Part shown: positions 47,570-59,608 of the stretch, piece by piece
How positions within the stretch are numbered: the stretch's first letter is position 1
How the letters are laid out: the number at the start of each line of letters is the position of its first letter
Assembly: GCA_021442155.1 (NCBI GenBank)
Contig: JAKCPB010000346.1
Span: 1 to 64,000, forward strand
DNA: 64,000 nt
Source: Cymbidium sinense
Lineage: Eukaryota > Streptophyta > Magnoliopsida > Asparagales > Orchidaceae
Direction of reading: 5' to 3'
Notes under the pieces: model-generated
What the model was told of the DNA's origin: nothing
Database searches by the model: none
What the model saw: only the letters and a program-made list of their open reading frames with translations
Translations under genes and position numbers: made by a program

Positions 47570-48538
47570 AATTAAGTAAATCGGTTGGTTTAGGTTTATT
47601 TAGTTTATTTAGTTTACTTTTAATTTATTTTAATTTATTTTATTTTATATTTTTATTTAGGTTTTGTTTTTTATTTTTATTTAGTTTACTTTATTTATTT
47701 TAGGATTATTTATTTTAGTTTTAGTTTTGTATTTTAGTTTAGTTTTTAGGATTAGGTTTAGGTTTACATTTATTTTTTAGTTTAGTTTTATTTTTATTTT
47801 ATTTTTTAGGTTTAGGTTTTATTAATTTTAGTTTAGTTTATTTTCATTTAGGTTTACGTTTATTTTATTTTATTTATTTGAGGTTTAGGTTTTTTTTAGT
47901 TTATGGTTTAGGTTATTTATTTTTAGGTTATATTTTTAAGTTTATTTTTTAGGATTAGGTTTTTATTTATTATTTATTTTATATCTATTTTATGAGTTTA
48001 TTTTATTTAGGTTTTTATTTAGGTTTATTTATTTTAGTTTAGTTTATTTTTATTTATTTTATTTTTTTAGTTTAGTTTTATTTTATTTTATTTTTAAGTT
48101 TAGGTTTAGGTTTGTGTTTAGGTTTTAATTTAGGATTTTATTTTATTTTATTTTTTAATTTATTTAAGTTTAGGTTTTATTTATTTTATTTTTAGGTTTT
48201 ATTCAGGTTTATTTAGGTTTTAGGTTTTAGGGTTTAAGGTTTAGGGTTCAGTTTAGGGTTTAGGGTTTAGGTTTAGGTTTAGGGTTTTGGGTTGTAAGTT
48301 TTAGGGTTTAGGCTTTAGGGTTTAGGCTTTAGGGTTTAGGGTTTAAGGTTTAGGGTTTTAGGGTTAAGGGTTTAGGGTTTAAGGTTTAAGGTTTTGGGTT
48401 TTGGGTTTTAGGTGTAGGGTTTTGGGATTAGGGTTGTAGGTTTAGGTTTTAGGATTTAGGGTTAATTTTAGTGTTTAGGATATAGGGTTAGGGTTTTTTA
48501 AATGTTTTTAAATTTGTTAAATTTTTTAAAATTTTTAA
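47570..48538 (+). repeat. Telomere-like module
   Basis: Linker variant AATTAAGTAAATCGGTTGG at 47570-47588, A+T block, TTTAGGG block 48225-48505. Length about 0.97 kb. Confidence 0.8.
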
Positions 48539-49634
48539 AATTAAGTAAAATCTTAGGTTTAGATTTATTTGCATTATTTTTTATTTATTTTAGTTTCTTT
48601 AATTTTTTATTTTCATTTAAGTTTAATTTTATTTTTATTTAGTTTTGTTTATTTATTTTTAGCTTATTTATTTTATTTTTGGTTTTTTATTTTAGTATAT
48701 TTTTTAGGTTTAGGTTTTGGTTTAGGTTTATTTTTTTAGTTTACTTTTATTTTTATTTTATTTTTTACGTTTAAGTTTTTTTTTTAGTTTTAGGTTTAGG
48801 TTTTGGGTTTTATTTTATTTTTTTAGGTTTAGGTTTTAGGTTTTTATTTTAGGTTTCTTTTCATGTTTCATTTTTTAGTTTAGGTTTTGGTTTATTTCTA
48901 GTTTATTTTATTTTATTTAGTTTATGTTTAGGTTTAGGTTTAGATTTAGGTTTTTACCTTTTTAGTTTAGTTTATTTTAGTTTAGGTTTAGATTTATTTT
49001 ATTTTCATTTTAGGTTTAGGTTTTTTTTAGTTTAGGGTTTAGGATTTACTTTTATTTATTTTAAGGTTTATTTTTTTAGGTTTAGGTTTTATTTAGTTTT
49101 ATTTTATTTATTAGGTTTATTTTATTTTTTATTTTAGGTTTTGTTTTATTTTATTTATGTTTTTTTATTTTAGTTTAGTTTAGGTTTTATTTATTTTATT
49201 TTTTGGTTTAGGTTGGGTTTAGGATTTAGTTTATTTTTTTATTTATTATATTTTTATTATATTTTATTTTAGGCATTTTTTAATTTTATTTTTAAGTTTA
49301 TTTTTTATTTTAGGTTTAAGTTTTTAGCTTTTAATGGTATAGGGTTTAGGGTTTGGGGTTTAGGGATTAGGGTTTCGAGTTTAGGGTTTAGGGTTTAGGT
49401 TTTAGGGTTTTAGATTTACGGTTTAGGGTGTTAGGGTTTAGGTTTTAAGGTTTAGGGTTAGTTTACAGTTTAGGGTTTAAGTATTAGATTTTAGGGTTTA
49501 TGCTTTAGGCTTTAGGGCTTAAGGTTTAGGTTTTTGGGTGTATGGTTTAGGGTTTAGGGTTTTGGGTTATGGTTTTAGTTTTATGATTCAGGTTTTAATT
49601 TAGGGTGTATGGTTTCTTGTTTTCTTTTTTTTTA
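48539..49634 (+). repeat. Telomere-like module
   Basis: Linker variant at 48539-48557, A+T block, end marker TTTTTAGCTTTT at 49321-49332, TTTAGGG block to the T run before G6. Length about 1.1 kb. Confidence 0.8.
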
Positions 49635-49791
49635 AGAAAGAACAAATTCAAATTCAACATTTCTTCTTTTCGGTTTCATGAACCAAGTAACAAACTAAGT
49701 TTTCTAAGACTCGAGTGGTGACATAGATAAAAAATGAGCATGCATAGAGTAAATCAAAAACCCTAGATAACTAGAACCGTCTCTACTATAA
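49635..49791 (-). pseudogene. GRP 3'-end fragment G6, UTR only
   Basis: Only about 157 bp of the 3' UTR remain ('catttcttctttt', 'ccaagtaacaaac', 'aaaaatgagcatgcatagag', 'ccctagataactagaacc'). It breaks at 'ctctactata' and is joined directly to 'agggtttagg', so the whole Gly-rich coding part is deleted. Poly-T precedes it on the + strand, as in G2. Confidence 0.85.
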
Positions 49792-50591
49792 GGGTTTAGG
49801 ATTTAGGGTTTAGGGTTTTTAAAAAAAATTAAGTAAACTAGTAGGTTTAGGTTTAATTAGTTTTTTTTTTTATTTTTTTTATTTTTATTTTGGTTTATTC
49901 TTTATTTTTATCTAGTTTAGTTTATTTATTTTAGGTTTATTTATTTTAATTTAGGTATTTTATTTTAGTTTATTTTTTAGATTTAGCTTTAGGTTTAAGT
50001 TTATTTTCTAGTCAAGTTTTATTTTTATTTAACTTTTTATGTTTAAGTTTTATTTTTTACTTTTAGGTTAGGTCTAGGTTTTTATTTTATTTTTTAAGTT
50101 TAGGTTTTAGGCTTTTATTTTAGGTTTATTTTTAGGTTTTCTTTTTTAGTTTAGGTGTAGGTTTTTTTAGTTTATTTTATTTCATTTAAGTTAGGTTAAG
50201 GTTTAGGTTATATTTATTTTAGTTTAGTTTATTTTATTTTAGGTTTAGGTTTATTTTATTTTATTTATTTTATTTTTATTTTAGGTCTAGTTTTTTTTTT
50301 TTTAATTTAGGGTTTAGGTTTTATATTTTATTTATTTTTAGGTTTTATTTTTAGGTACAGCTTTTTATTTAGTTTTTTTATTTTATTTTAGGTTTATTTT
50401 ATGTTTATTTTATTTTTATTTTACATTTAGTTTTTATTTTATTTAGGTTTTTTATACTTAAGTTTATTTTACTTTTTAGTTTAGTTTAGGTTTTTATTTA
50501 TTTTATTTTAGTTTACTTTAATTAGTTTATTTTATTTTATTTTTAAGCTCAAGTTTAGGTTTTACTTTAGGTTTTTATTTTATTTTAGACT
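49792..50591 (+). repeat. Telomere-like module left of gypsy copy 2
   Basis: Only about 30 bp of TTTAGGG, then the linker AATTAAGTAAACTAGTAGG at 49827-49845 and an A+T block that ends abruptly at the truncated pol sequence near 50590. Confidence 0.8.
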
Positions 50592-50995
50592 CGAATCTTC
50601 GACGAACTCATTCAGCATCAAGTAGAGTGCTATGTTGATGATCTCATTATCGAAAGTAGAGAAAAGGAAGGCCATCTCTTTGACTTGAGAGTAGTTTTCA
50701 AATAGTTAAAATAATTTATCTTCAAAATGAACCCCCTGAATTGTGCATTCGGAGTAGCTTTAAGGAAATTCCTTGGGTTTGTTGTCCGACACCAGGGAAT
50801 TGAAATCAATATGGAAAAGATCAAAGAGATATTAGAAATGTCACGCCCTACAAGTTTAACTCAACTCAGATCATTCCAAGGGCGGTTAGCGTATGAAAGA
50901 GGCTTTATATCCAACTTATCAGGAAGATGTTAGCCATTATCAGCACTTGTCAAAAAGGATGCCAAGTTCAAGTAAGATGACTAGTGTGAGCATGC
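50592..50995 (+). pseudogene. Ty3/gypsy reverse transcriptase, 5'-truncated (copy 2)
   Basis: Starts inside the RT domain; 50594 aligns with 3722 of copy 1. The active site YVDD is at 50631-50642. The open frame 50727-50933 reads NCAFGVALRKFLGFVVRHQG, then EKIKEILEMSRP and TSLTQLRSFQGRLAY, the RT connection region, better preserved than in copy 1. The N-terminal RT, the protease and everything upstream are missing. The junction with TTTATTTTA text shows no visible target-site duplication. Confidence 0.88.
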
Positions 50996-50999
50996 CTTC

Positions 51000-51945
51000 G
51001 AAGACATCAAGCATTACCTGATGACACCATCAATTCTAGAAGCCTCTATCCCGGGAAAGCCCCTCATACTTTACACTGCTGCATTAGATGACTTCCTTGG
51101 TGCTTTTTTGGCCCAAGCAAATGACAAAGGGAAGGAAAATGCACTGTACTACCTCAACCATCTTGTAATCCCTGTTGAGGCTAATTATCCACCCATTGAG
51201 AAGCATTTCCTACCTTTAATCTTTGCATCCCAAAAGCTACAGCATAAGGTGAACTCAATTTTCAGGATCAATCTACAATAGTATCTCATGACACGGTCGA
51301 CGTTATCTGGACAGTTGGCACTACTGTCCATGATCCTCTCACAGTTTGACATTGCTTTCGTACCCCACCGTGCGATGAAAGTACAAGCACTAGAAGATTT
51401 CTTAGCAGCACACCCACTTCTTGCCGACTCTGTGATTAGTGATGGTCTCCCCGATGAACAAATCATGAACTTATGGGATCCTAACATTCATCACTTGGAG
51501 ATGTACTTTGATGGTGCGGCTTCCTCCCAAAGAGGAGAAGAACAACAATATACTATTCTAGGAAAGGTAGGGGTAAGAATAGTTCTCTTAACTCCGACAT
51601 GATGAGATTCATATCATCTATCTAATCTTGCATTAACAACGTTGAATATGAGACTTCGATTGCGATGCAGTCTGGAGTTATCCATTACTTTAAGCATCCA
51701 AAACATCAACATCTTTGGGGTTTCTTAACTAATTATCAACCAAATCACTGTGTCCTATAAGATTATAAAGCCCAAGCTCCATCACTACCATAAGTACACC
51801 ATGGAATTGTTGGCCCAGAGGTTACCATTTATAAGATTCCTTATGGAGAGAATGCTGTAGTGTATGTTTTAGCCAAGTTTACCAAGGAATTGACATGTCC
51901 GGAGGATGAGTATATATAATAATGGACTAAAATAGAGAAGTCTTA
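51000..51945 (+). pseudogene. RNase H regions of Ty3/gypsy pol (copy 2)
   Basis: Two near-adjacent open frames cover this part. 51021-51281 reads KPLILYTAALDDFLGAFLAQ then GKENALYYLNHLV, and carries PIEKHFLPLIFASQKL. 51288-51602 reads MTRSTLSGQLALLSMILSQF then HRAMKVQALEDFLAAHPLLA and MYFDGAASSQRG, which opens the second RNase H-like unit (51501 onward). Beyond 51602 the frame is lost. One stop at about 51282 separates the two frames. The tandem RNase H arrangement again suggests the Tat lineage. Open frames on the opposite strand are shadows. Confidence 0.82.
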
Positions 51946-51949
51946 TCTT

Positions 51950-53200
51950 TTGTTGATATTGAACTGATCAAAAAGTACTCTCTTGAAGGGGAGGTTATCA
52001 TTTTATAGAAGGATGAGGAGTTAGATTGGAGATAACCATTCATGGATTACCTAAATAAAGGCAAACTACCTCAAGAGAAGTCCCAAGCCCATCAGATGAA
52101 GTAGGGAGCACTTTCCTACAAAATTGTGGATGGTGTATTGTACCGACAATCTTTCAATCATATGTGGTTACATTGTTTAGAAAAACACGAAGCCAATAAG
52201 ATCATCATCGAGGTACACTCAGGATCATGTGAAGCCAACCAATCCTGTCCAAAGATGAAAGCTAAGATTAAGAGACTAAGATACTAGTAGCCATCGATGA
52301 TCAAAGATTACATAAATACGGCTAGGCAAGGCTGCCAATGTCAAATACACGATGTGGTCCTACACCAACCACCCAACATTCTACATCCTCCTTCTTCTAA
52401 GGATCATCGGTTCATCTTAGCTACTACTGACTACTTTTCAAAATGGGCGATGGCGATTTCGCTCAGATAGGTCACAACTTAGCATGTGCTTCAATTTTTT
52501 AGGAACCATATCATATATAGGTTCGGATTGCCTCGATGAATTATATCTGATAATGGTACTACATTCAAGAGCATCGAGATCAACAAATTTTCCTAGAGAC
52601 ATAGCATAAACTAGATATATTCTACCAACAACTACCCAAGGGAAAACTTCTTAGCTGAACCCATCAATAAAACCCTCATCTAAATACTAAAGAAGACACT
52701 CAATAACAACAAGCGACAGTGGCATGAGCAGTTAGTTGAAGCCTTATGGGCCTACCACACCATACATAGAACTCCAACTCAGTCTACTCCTTTCTCATTA
52801 GTGTATGGGTCTGAAGCCATTCTACCATTAAAAGTCCAACTCCCATCACTAAAGATAGCTGTGGGTAGCAAGATCACAATAGAGCATAATGCTAAGTTAT
52901 GATTAGAAGAGCTTGAAGGTTTGTAGGAGAGGCGCTTGGGCATGCCAAAACTCAAACAAAGCTAAAATGATTCAAGCTCACAACAAGTTGGTCCATCCTA
53001 GTGCTTTTCAAGTAGGAGAGATTATTATAGTTCCAAAGAGACTGATTATTGTCCGTCGTAAGATGGAAGGCAAGTTTGAACCCACTTGGGAAGGCCTTTT
53101 TGCCATAGGGATGGCCTACCAAGGAGGATCTTATCAGGTTATTAATCATAAATGAGAGTACCTAATTCTTCCAATCAATGATCTCTACATAAGGAAATAT
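51950..53200 (+). pseudogene. Integrase of Ty3/gypsy pol (copy 2)
   Basis: Blocks in order: KIVDGVLYRQSFNHMWLHCL and IIEVHSGSCEANQS (zinc-binding region, about 52120-52250), TDYFSKW at 52426-52446 (first catalytic Asp), IISDNGT at 52540-52560 (second catalytic Asp), ALWAYHT and RTPTQSTPFSLVYGSEAILP near 52740-52830, and the C-terminal tail in frame 52913-53155 (NKLVHPSAFQVGEIIIVPKR). Internal stops and frame changes exclude function. Reading and spacing are better than in copy 1, so it serves as the reference for the family in this window. Confidence 0.87.
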
Positions 53201-55250
53201 TATAAATCATGTTTGAAAATAATTATCATCAATGAAAATTTTATTTCAAATTCCATCTCTTCCATGTTGAAAGTATTCTTGTTTGTGAATCTGCCATGAT
53301 CTATTTAGGGTAGGTGTAAGGAACCCGAGTGGCATCCTATCCTTTATCGACACAACACAAACACAAACTACACACAAACATATAAAACAAACACATATCT
53401 TTTGCCTCGAGTTGAGATAACATCCCGGCACTCACTCATAGCTCTAGGTAAGGTGACTACCACCTAGTGTGTCACCCCAGTGGTCTTCTTACTTTGGAGG
53501 ATGTAAGTCTGCTATGGTTTCCTTCCTTACTTGGCCACTACACATCGATGAGTGCCTTATTAGTTTGGTAGGTCTTACTACGTGATTGGTCAACTACCTC
53601 ATGTTGGCTTCGTTTAAGAGGATGTGAGTCTACTACGCTTTCTTCTTGGATTAGCCTTTGTACACTAATTGGGTCGAGTTTATTTGAGGTTTAAGATATG
53701 TCCCCTAGCGGCTCATTCCCTCTTGATTGCTTCAAGTCTGGCTCCAATCCTTCTTCGGGGCTCCTAGCTTAGTAGTCACTCTAGGTCATATAACATATGT
53801 CTTGCCTACAATAAACTATCCCGATGATCAATTTTTCTTAGAAAGTTGTAAGCCTACACACTTTCTTTCCATATTGATCATTGCACACCGATGGGCACCT
53901 TAGGTTGGTTGGTTCTCACTATGATTATGGATACACCACTCATGTTGATGGATACACCTTAGGTTAGTTGGTTCTTGCACCTTAGGATACACCACTCATG
54001 ACAGATGTAAGTCTGCTATGATTTCTCATTGAGTTGGCCACCGTACACCTATAGGCTTTCTTTTCGGGGATGGATAACACCCTAGCACTCCTCCCTGGGC
54101 ATTATATTTTCAATCCGTCCCCCATTTAGACACTACCGGTTACTATCAGTTAGACATTCCCTTTCTAACCACCACGTGGTTGGAGAATCCATCTTATGGA
54201 TGTGCAGATTCTCCCTTGGTCCAGTAAATCTAAGATAGGTCAAGGCTGACATAGCCCCTTTCATTGTGCTCCCTCGCACACCAACAGGATCCACACAAAT
54301 ATATAAACAAATTATATATTCACTTGTGGTTTAGGAGGACACCGCTAGTGGTACCTTATCCCAAGTAGATATCCTATCTTTAGGGTAATGTCAGCAAAAC
54401 TCCTTATAAGAATTTTTTGACTACTTTTGAGTTGATATAAGTCTCCAGCAGTATTCACTCAGTAGTCACCCTAAGTCAAGTTTGAATTATTGTGCTATGA
54501 ATAGGTCACCCTAGTGGTTATTACCTGCTTTAGAAGATGTAAGTCTGCTATGCCTTCTTCCTAGCACAACCATTGTACACCGAAAGGCAACCCCTTAGGT
54601 TGGCTAGATCTACCCCACAACTAATAGACTATCCCTTTCGATTTGCAAATTTGAGATAGGATAAGTCCGATATAACCCCTTCTTAGTGGGTCCATCACCG
54701 ACATGGTCCATAAATTAAATCTATCAAATTTGAGAGCTCACATCCCATGGATATGTATATTTGAAATCAAACTAAACCAAACAAACCATATCAAATCATA
54801 TGAAATTAACATAAAATTAATCGACTACTTTTGAGTTGACATAAGTCCCGACATTCACTTTCATAGTCCTAGGTGGGTTCAATTTGTTGCATCCAAAGGT
54901 CACCCCGATTGTTCCTTGCTTTGGAAAATGTAAGTATATTTCTTCACAAGTATTGACATCAAGGCAACCCCCATGGGTTGGCTACTCTACCAATAGACTA
55001 TCCCTTTGGATTTGTAAACGAGGTAGGTCAGGCGATATAGCCCTTTCTGGATCCATACACAGAGGTCCATACATTAACTTAGATTAAATTAAACAATCTA
55101 ATTTTCCCCGGTGGTCAAATACACCCTTCTCCCTGGAACCTAAATATATATATAAATAAGTCAAAAAAATCAAATTCAAAACCAACACCTGATGGGTATA
55201 ATTAAGCCAACTCCCCTAGAAGAGTCTAAATCAAAGAAATCTAGCCAAAC
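53200..55250. repeat. Gypsy 3' non-coding region with ~400-bp tandem units (copy 2)
   Basis: Collinear with 6230-8250. The best pair of units starts at about 54429 and 54832 (offset about 404). It keeps several short segments that copy 1 has lost, for instance 'caccccagtggtc' against 'caccaggtc', and 'aagtctgctatgg' against 'aagtccatatg'. No coding sequence. Confidence 0.65.
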
Positions 55251-55620
55251 TCTTATCTCCACTGGATACATCCCCAAACAAATCTATGAAATCAAAATCA
55301 AATCCCAATCCTCAGTGGATAGCAGACACCTTCCACTGTGGAAGGTTCATATACCCGATCCCTAGTGGACTCGAGCCCTTATCTCTAGTAGATATGCCTC
55401 CACATCAATTAAAACAAAATAAATTAAAATTGATTATTTCTTAATCCTCAGTGGATTATAATTCTTATCCCCAATGGATATTCTTTCTACAAATCATATA
55501 ATCAAATCAAATTCAAACCTTATCCCCAGCAGATTTTCTTCTTCAATACCATCAACATAGACCCCTCACATGTCATGTCTAATTCATGTATGATCCCCTA
55601 GCAGATCTCCCTCCAACTCC
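55250..55620. repeat. Cluster of TCCCYAGYRGAT decamers (copy 2)
   Basis: About eight occurrences: near 55254, 55308, 55360, 55382, 55444, 55470, 55525 and 55593, with variants TCCTCAGTGGAT, TCCCTAGTGGAC, TCTCTAGTAGAT, TCCCCAATGGAT, TCCCCAGCAGAT and CCCCTAGCAGAT. Spacing 20-70 bp. Confidence 0.65.
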
Positions 55621-55629
55621 TTGACATGA

Positions 55630-57140
55630 AATTCTCATCAAATCTTATTTCTTCTCTTATGCACACCTTTAATACTTCAACCAAAAGCTTTACAATGTAT
55701 TCGTTCAAATTACATCATCTTAATAATGAAATTAACATTTTATGATTTATGATGGAGCAAGCTCAAACTAACTATACAATATCATGCTAAATATATTATA
55801 CTGTGAATTAGCACACTATATTATATTATAATATATGATGTTATATTATAATTTAATATAATATATTGTCTAACATTACACCTCATTAGAATCACTTAAA
55901 AAGAACAAATAATAAAAATTTCTCAAAATATGAATAATGTTCATTTTGGATGTAAAATTGTTATTTTCTATTAGAAATGGTACAAAATAGCATAATTGTG
56001 GTGTTTTTTTGGTGTGTTATTAATTTGGCCAAATTCTTGCATCTCAACCTTCAAATTAACATCTTTGTGAGTTTTGACCCAATGTATTATAACAAAAGTA
56101 AAACATACTAAAATGTACAATAACATTTAATAACACACCACATTCATATATTATATATGTGAAGTTATATTATGTACATTATATTTTAATATGCTTTCAT
56201 ATAATATATTATCTTACTTACACTTTAACATGAATCACTTTAAGCAAAAAAATTATAAAATTTGGTGGAAAAATGAACATTTATTTTGGATGTAAAATTC
56301 CATTATTTTGATTAAATGACACACCATAGCACACCCCAAATGATGTTCCCTCAAATCAAACCTTAAATTTTGCCAAATCTCATCATCTCAGCCTATAAAT
56401 CAATATTTTTATGAATTATACTAGTACAAACTCTACTACATCATATTATAACAAACTAAAATATGCTAAACAATAAGTAGTAAACACAATAGTGTGCTAT
56501 GATGCATTATGCTACATTATGTTATGGCATCCTATGTTATAATACACTATAACATATTATATTATACTATATTGCATATCACATCATAAGGGATTAGTTA
56601 AGATAAAAGAATTATAAAATTAGTCTAAATAATAAAAATATAAATATTTTTGTCATACCACTTACATATTTTAAATTGAAATAACATATTATGATGCCAT
56701 GCTCTACCTATTATGAATTTGGCCAAACTCTACCATTTTAAAGTCTAAATCAACATTTTTATAAATAATGCTAGTGTAAGCTCGACTGCATGATTGTAAA
56801 ATATTAAAATAATTTAAAATGCATAGAATAATATATTATGATATATGATGCTATACTATGCTACAACATATAATATTTATTTTTAACATAAAATATTACT
56901 TTTTAGAATATAAGTAGCGTAGCACACCTCTGGTACTACAACCTAATTCCCACTTCAAATTTAACAAATTTCATCATCTGATTTATTAAATCAATATTTT
57001 TATGATTTATATTAATATAGATTATAGAGCACAATACCATAATATACTAAAACATTTCAAAACATCTTATAAAATCCAACAACACATCACTACATGCTCA
57101 AATATATGATTCTTCATTAGACTATAATATATGGTATTAT
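55630..57140. repeat. A+T-rich tandem array of ~330-bp units (copy 2)
   Basis: Collinear with 8620-10085, with the same diverged units starting near 55680, 56010, 56360, 56705 and 56960 and the same TATAATATA-rich palindromic stretches (55790-55880). Confidence 0.6.
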
Positions 57141-57574
57141 AATATGATTTAGGGGTAGGGTTTAGGGTATTCAAATCTTTAATAGTCGAGGGAATGTCTC
57201 TTGAAGACATTTACTTTAGCTACCATAATTATGTTAGGATTAGGTCATTCTTTTGATCTACTCTTAATGACATCTTTATTCATGATTTAAGGTTTGAAGT
57301 TTAAGGTTTAGGGTTAGGGTTTAGGGTTAGTTTAGGGTTTAGGGTTTATGGTTAGTTTAGGGTTTAGTGTTAGTTTATGGTTTAGGGTTTATGATTTAGG
57401 GTTTGGGGTTTAGGGTTTAAGGTTTAGGGATTAGGGTTTAGGTTTAGGGTTTAGGGTTTAGGGTTCAGGGTTTAGAGTTTAGGGTTTAGTGTTAGGGTTT
57501 AGGGTTTTAGTTTTAGCTTTAGAGTTTCAGTTTTAGTTTAAGGTTTAGGGTTTAGGGTTTAGGGTTTAGGGTTT
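57141..57574 (+). repeat. Shared tail and TTTAGGG block before G7
   Basis: 57166-57287 repeats the tail at 10100-10200. It is followed by about 280 bp of degenerate TTTAGGG, including several heptamer pairs and triplets, up to G7 at 57575. Confidence 0.8.
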
Positions 57575-57991
57575 AACAGAGAACAAATTTAGATTCAAGA
57601 TTTCTTCTTTTCAATTTCATCAACTAAGTACTTTTAAGACACAAGCGATGACATAGATAAAAAATGAGCATAGAGCAAATTCAAAACCCTAGATAAGTAA
57701 AACCATCTCTACTATAAAGCGGTCCATAAACAGCAGATCGATCATTTGTTATTCAATTTCTCCAGTTCCCATCAAAAACGCTCTCATGTAGAGGATCATC
57801 CATCATATCCCGATCTCTCCTCTCCACCACCAGGTTGTAACCTCCATCGTTCCTCCCTCCATCACCACCACTACTCGACCATCACCTCCATCCCCAATAC
57901 CACCGTGATAGCAATTCCTCCACCTTCACCTCCATTCTCTGGCCGAGTCTAGTTGACGATGATGTTCCTGCCATCAAGGTTCTATGCATTC
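57575..57991 (-). pseudogene. GRP 3'-end fragment G7
   Basis: Antisense GRP end. The minus-strand C-terminus reads VFDGNWRN and a stop, the canonical end. The Gly-rich part is shortened and out of frame (CCACC/CATCACC-rich on the + strand, 57790-57930). The 3' UTR has lost pieces, for example 'aagtacttttaagac' where others have 'aagtaacacaccaagttttc'. No poly-T precedes it; the left join is GGGTTTAACAGAGAAC, directly heptamer to UTR. A 68-codon + strand frame here (57746-57952) is a shadow. Confidence 0.85.
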
Positions 57992-59168
57992 TTTAGGTTT
58001 ACGGTTAGTTTAGGATTTTGGGTTTAGGGTTTGGTGTTTAAGGTTTAGGGTAGTAGGTTTTAGGGTTTAGGGTTTAGGGTTTAGGGTTTAGGGTTTAGTG
58101 TTTAGGGTTTTAAGGTATAGCGTTTAGGGTTTAGGGTTGTAGGTTTAGGGTTATAGTTTTAGGGTTGTAGGTTTAAGGTTTGGGGTTTAGGGTTTATTTT
58201 AGGGCTTAGGGTTTAAAGTATAAGGTTTAGGATTTAGGGTTTAGGGTTTTTCATTTTAAAATAAGTAAACCGGAAGGTTTATTTTATTTAGTTTATTTTT
58301 TTATTTATTTTAATTTATTTGAATTTATTTTATTTATAATTTTATTTTATTTTGTTTTTTTATTTACTTTAGCTTTTTATTTTAGTTTTATTTATTTTAG
58401 TTTAGGTTATTTATTTTATTTTATTATTTAGGTTTATGTTTATTTTTTAAATATGTTTATTTTAGTTTATTTTAGGTTTAGTTTTATTTTTATTTTAGGT
58501 TTAGGTTTAGGTTTTATTTTATTTTTTTAGGTTTAGGTTTTAGGTTTTATTTTAGTTTATTTTTAGGTTTTGTATTTTAGTTTAGGTTTAGGTTTATTTT
58601 TAGTTTATTTTATTTTATTTAGTTTACGTTTAGGTTTAGGTTTAGTTTATTTTAGGTTTAGGTTAAGGTTTTATTTATTTTAGTTTAGTTTATTTTAGGT
58701 TAGCTTTAGGTTTATTTTATTTTATTTATTTTATTTTTATTTTAGGTTTTAGTTTTTTTTAGTTTAGGTTTTATTTTTTTATTTTTTTAAGTTTTATTAT
58801 TTAGGTTTAGGTTTTTATTTTATTTTATTTTCGGATTATTTTTTTATTATTTTAGGTTTAGTTTTTATTTTATTTAGGTTTTTTATTTTTTAATTTAGTT
58901 TATGTTTTTATTCTTTTATTTTAGTTTAGTTTTTTACTTTTTATTTTTTTTAGGTTTAAGTTTAGGTTTTAGTTTATGCTTTTATTATTTTTATTTTTTT
59001 ATTTTATTTTGGTTTAGGTTTTTTTAATTTATTTTATTTTCCAGTTTTATTTAGTATAGGGTTAAGTTTTTAGCTTTTTAAGGTTTAGGATTTATGGTTT
59101 GGGTTTAGGGTTTGAGGTTTAAGATTTAGGGTTTAGGTTCTAGGTTTAGGGTTTAAGGTTTTTTTTTA
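57992..59168 (+). repeat. Telomere-like module between G7 and G8
   Basis: TTTAGGG block with a run of about five perfect heptamers (58062-58096), linker variant at 58259-58277, A+T block, end marker TTTTTAGCTTTTTAAGG at 59067-59083, short TTTAGGG block and poly-T before G8. Confidence 0.8.
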
Positions 59169-59608
59169 TAGAGAACAAATTTAGATTCGACATTTCTTCT
59201 TCTCGATTTCATAAACCAAGTAGTGCCCCAAGTTTTGTATGACATAAAAGATGATATAGATAAAAAATGAGTACCCATAGAGCAAATCAAATTCCCTAGA
59301 TAAGTAGAACCTTCTCTACTATAAAGACACAGTTCCATAAGCAGCAGATCAGATCGGCCATTCTACAGTTTCTCTAGTTCCCATTAGAACCACCCCACCT
59401 TTCGGTAGGGATCATATCATATCCCGTTCTCTCCTCACCACCACCATGGCTAACCTCTCACTCATCCGCCTCCATAACCACTATTTTGATCATAACCTCC
59501 ATGTCCACCCACCTCTAGATCCCCCACCACCACTACAATAACCATTGCCTTCACCTCCATCAGATCTTATTGTTTGATGATGTTCGCCTTCAAGTTTCGA
59601 CCATTCTT
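59169..59608 (-). pseudogene. GRP 3'-end fragment G8
   Basis: Antisense GRP 3' UTR and Gly-rich end. The C-terminus reads GSNGN, stop, RN, so the Trp codon has become TAG. Gly-rich coding remains at 59400-59580 are frameshifted. Poly-T (59159-59167) precedes it on the + strand. UTR variants GTGCCCCAAG and ACCCATAGAGC are shared with G1. A 61-codon minus-strand frame (59338-59153) lies wholly in the UTR and is not a gene. Confidence 0.85.

Noticed and set aside
51185..51487. 100-codon minus-strand frame and others on the minus strand at 50630-50824 and 52952-53149
   Set aside because: They lie opposite clear RNase H, RT and integrase readings on the + strand.
53246..53431. 61-codon minus-strand frame with a Cys/Val-rich stretch
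   Set aside because: Comes from an ACACAAAC-rich stretch in the gypsy 3' region; no motif.
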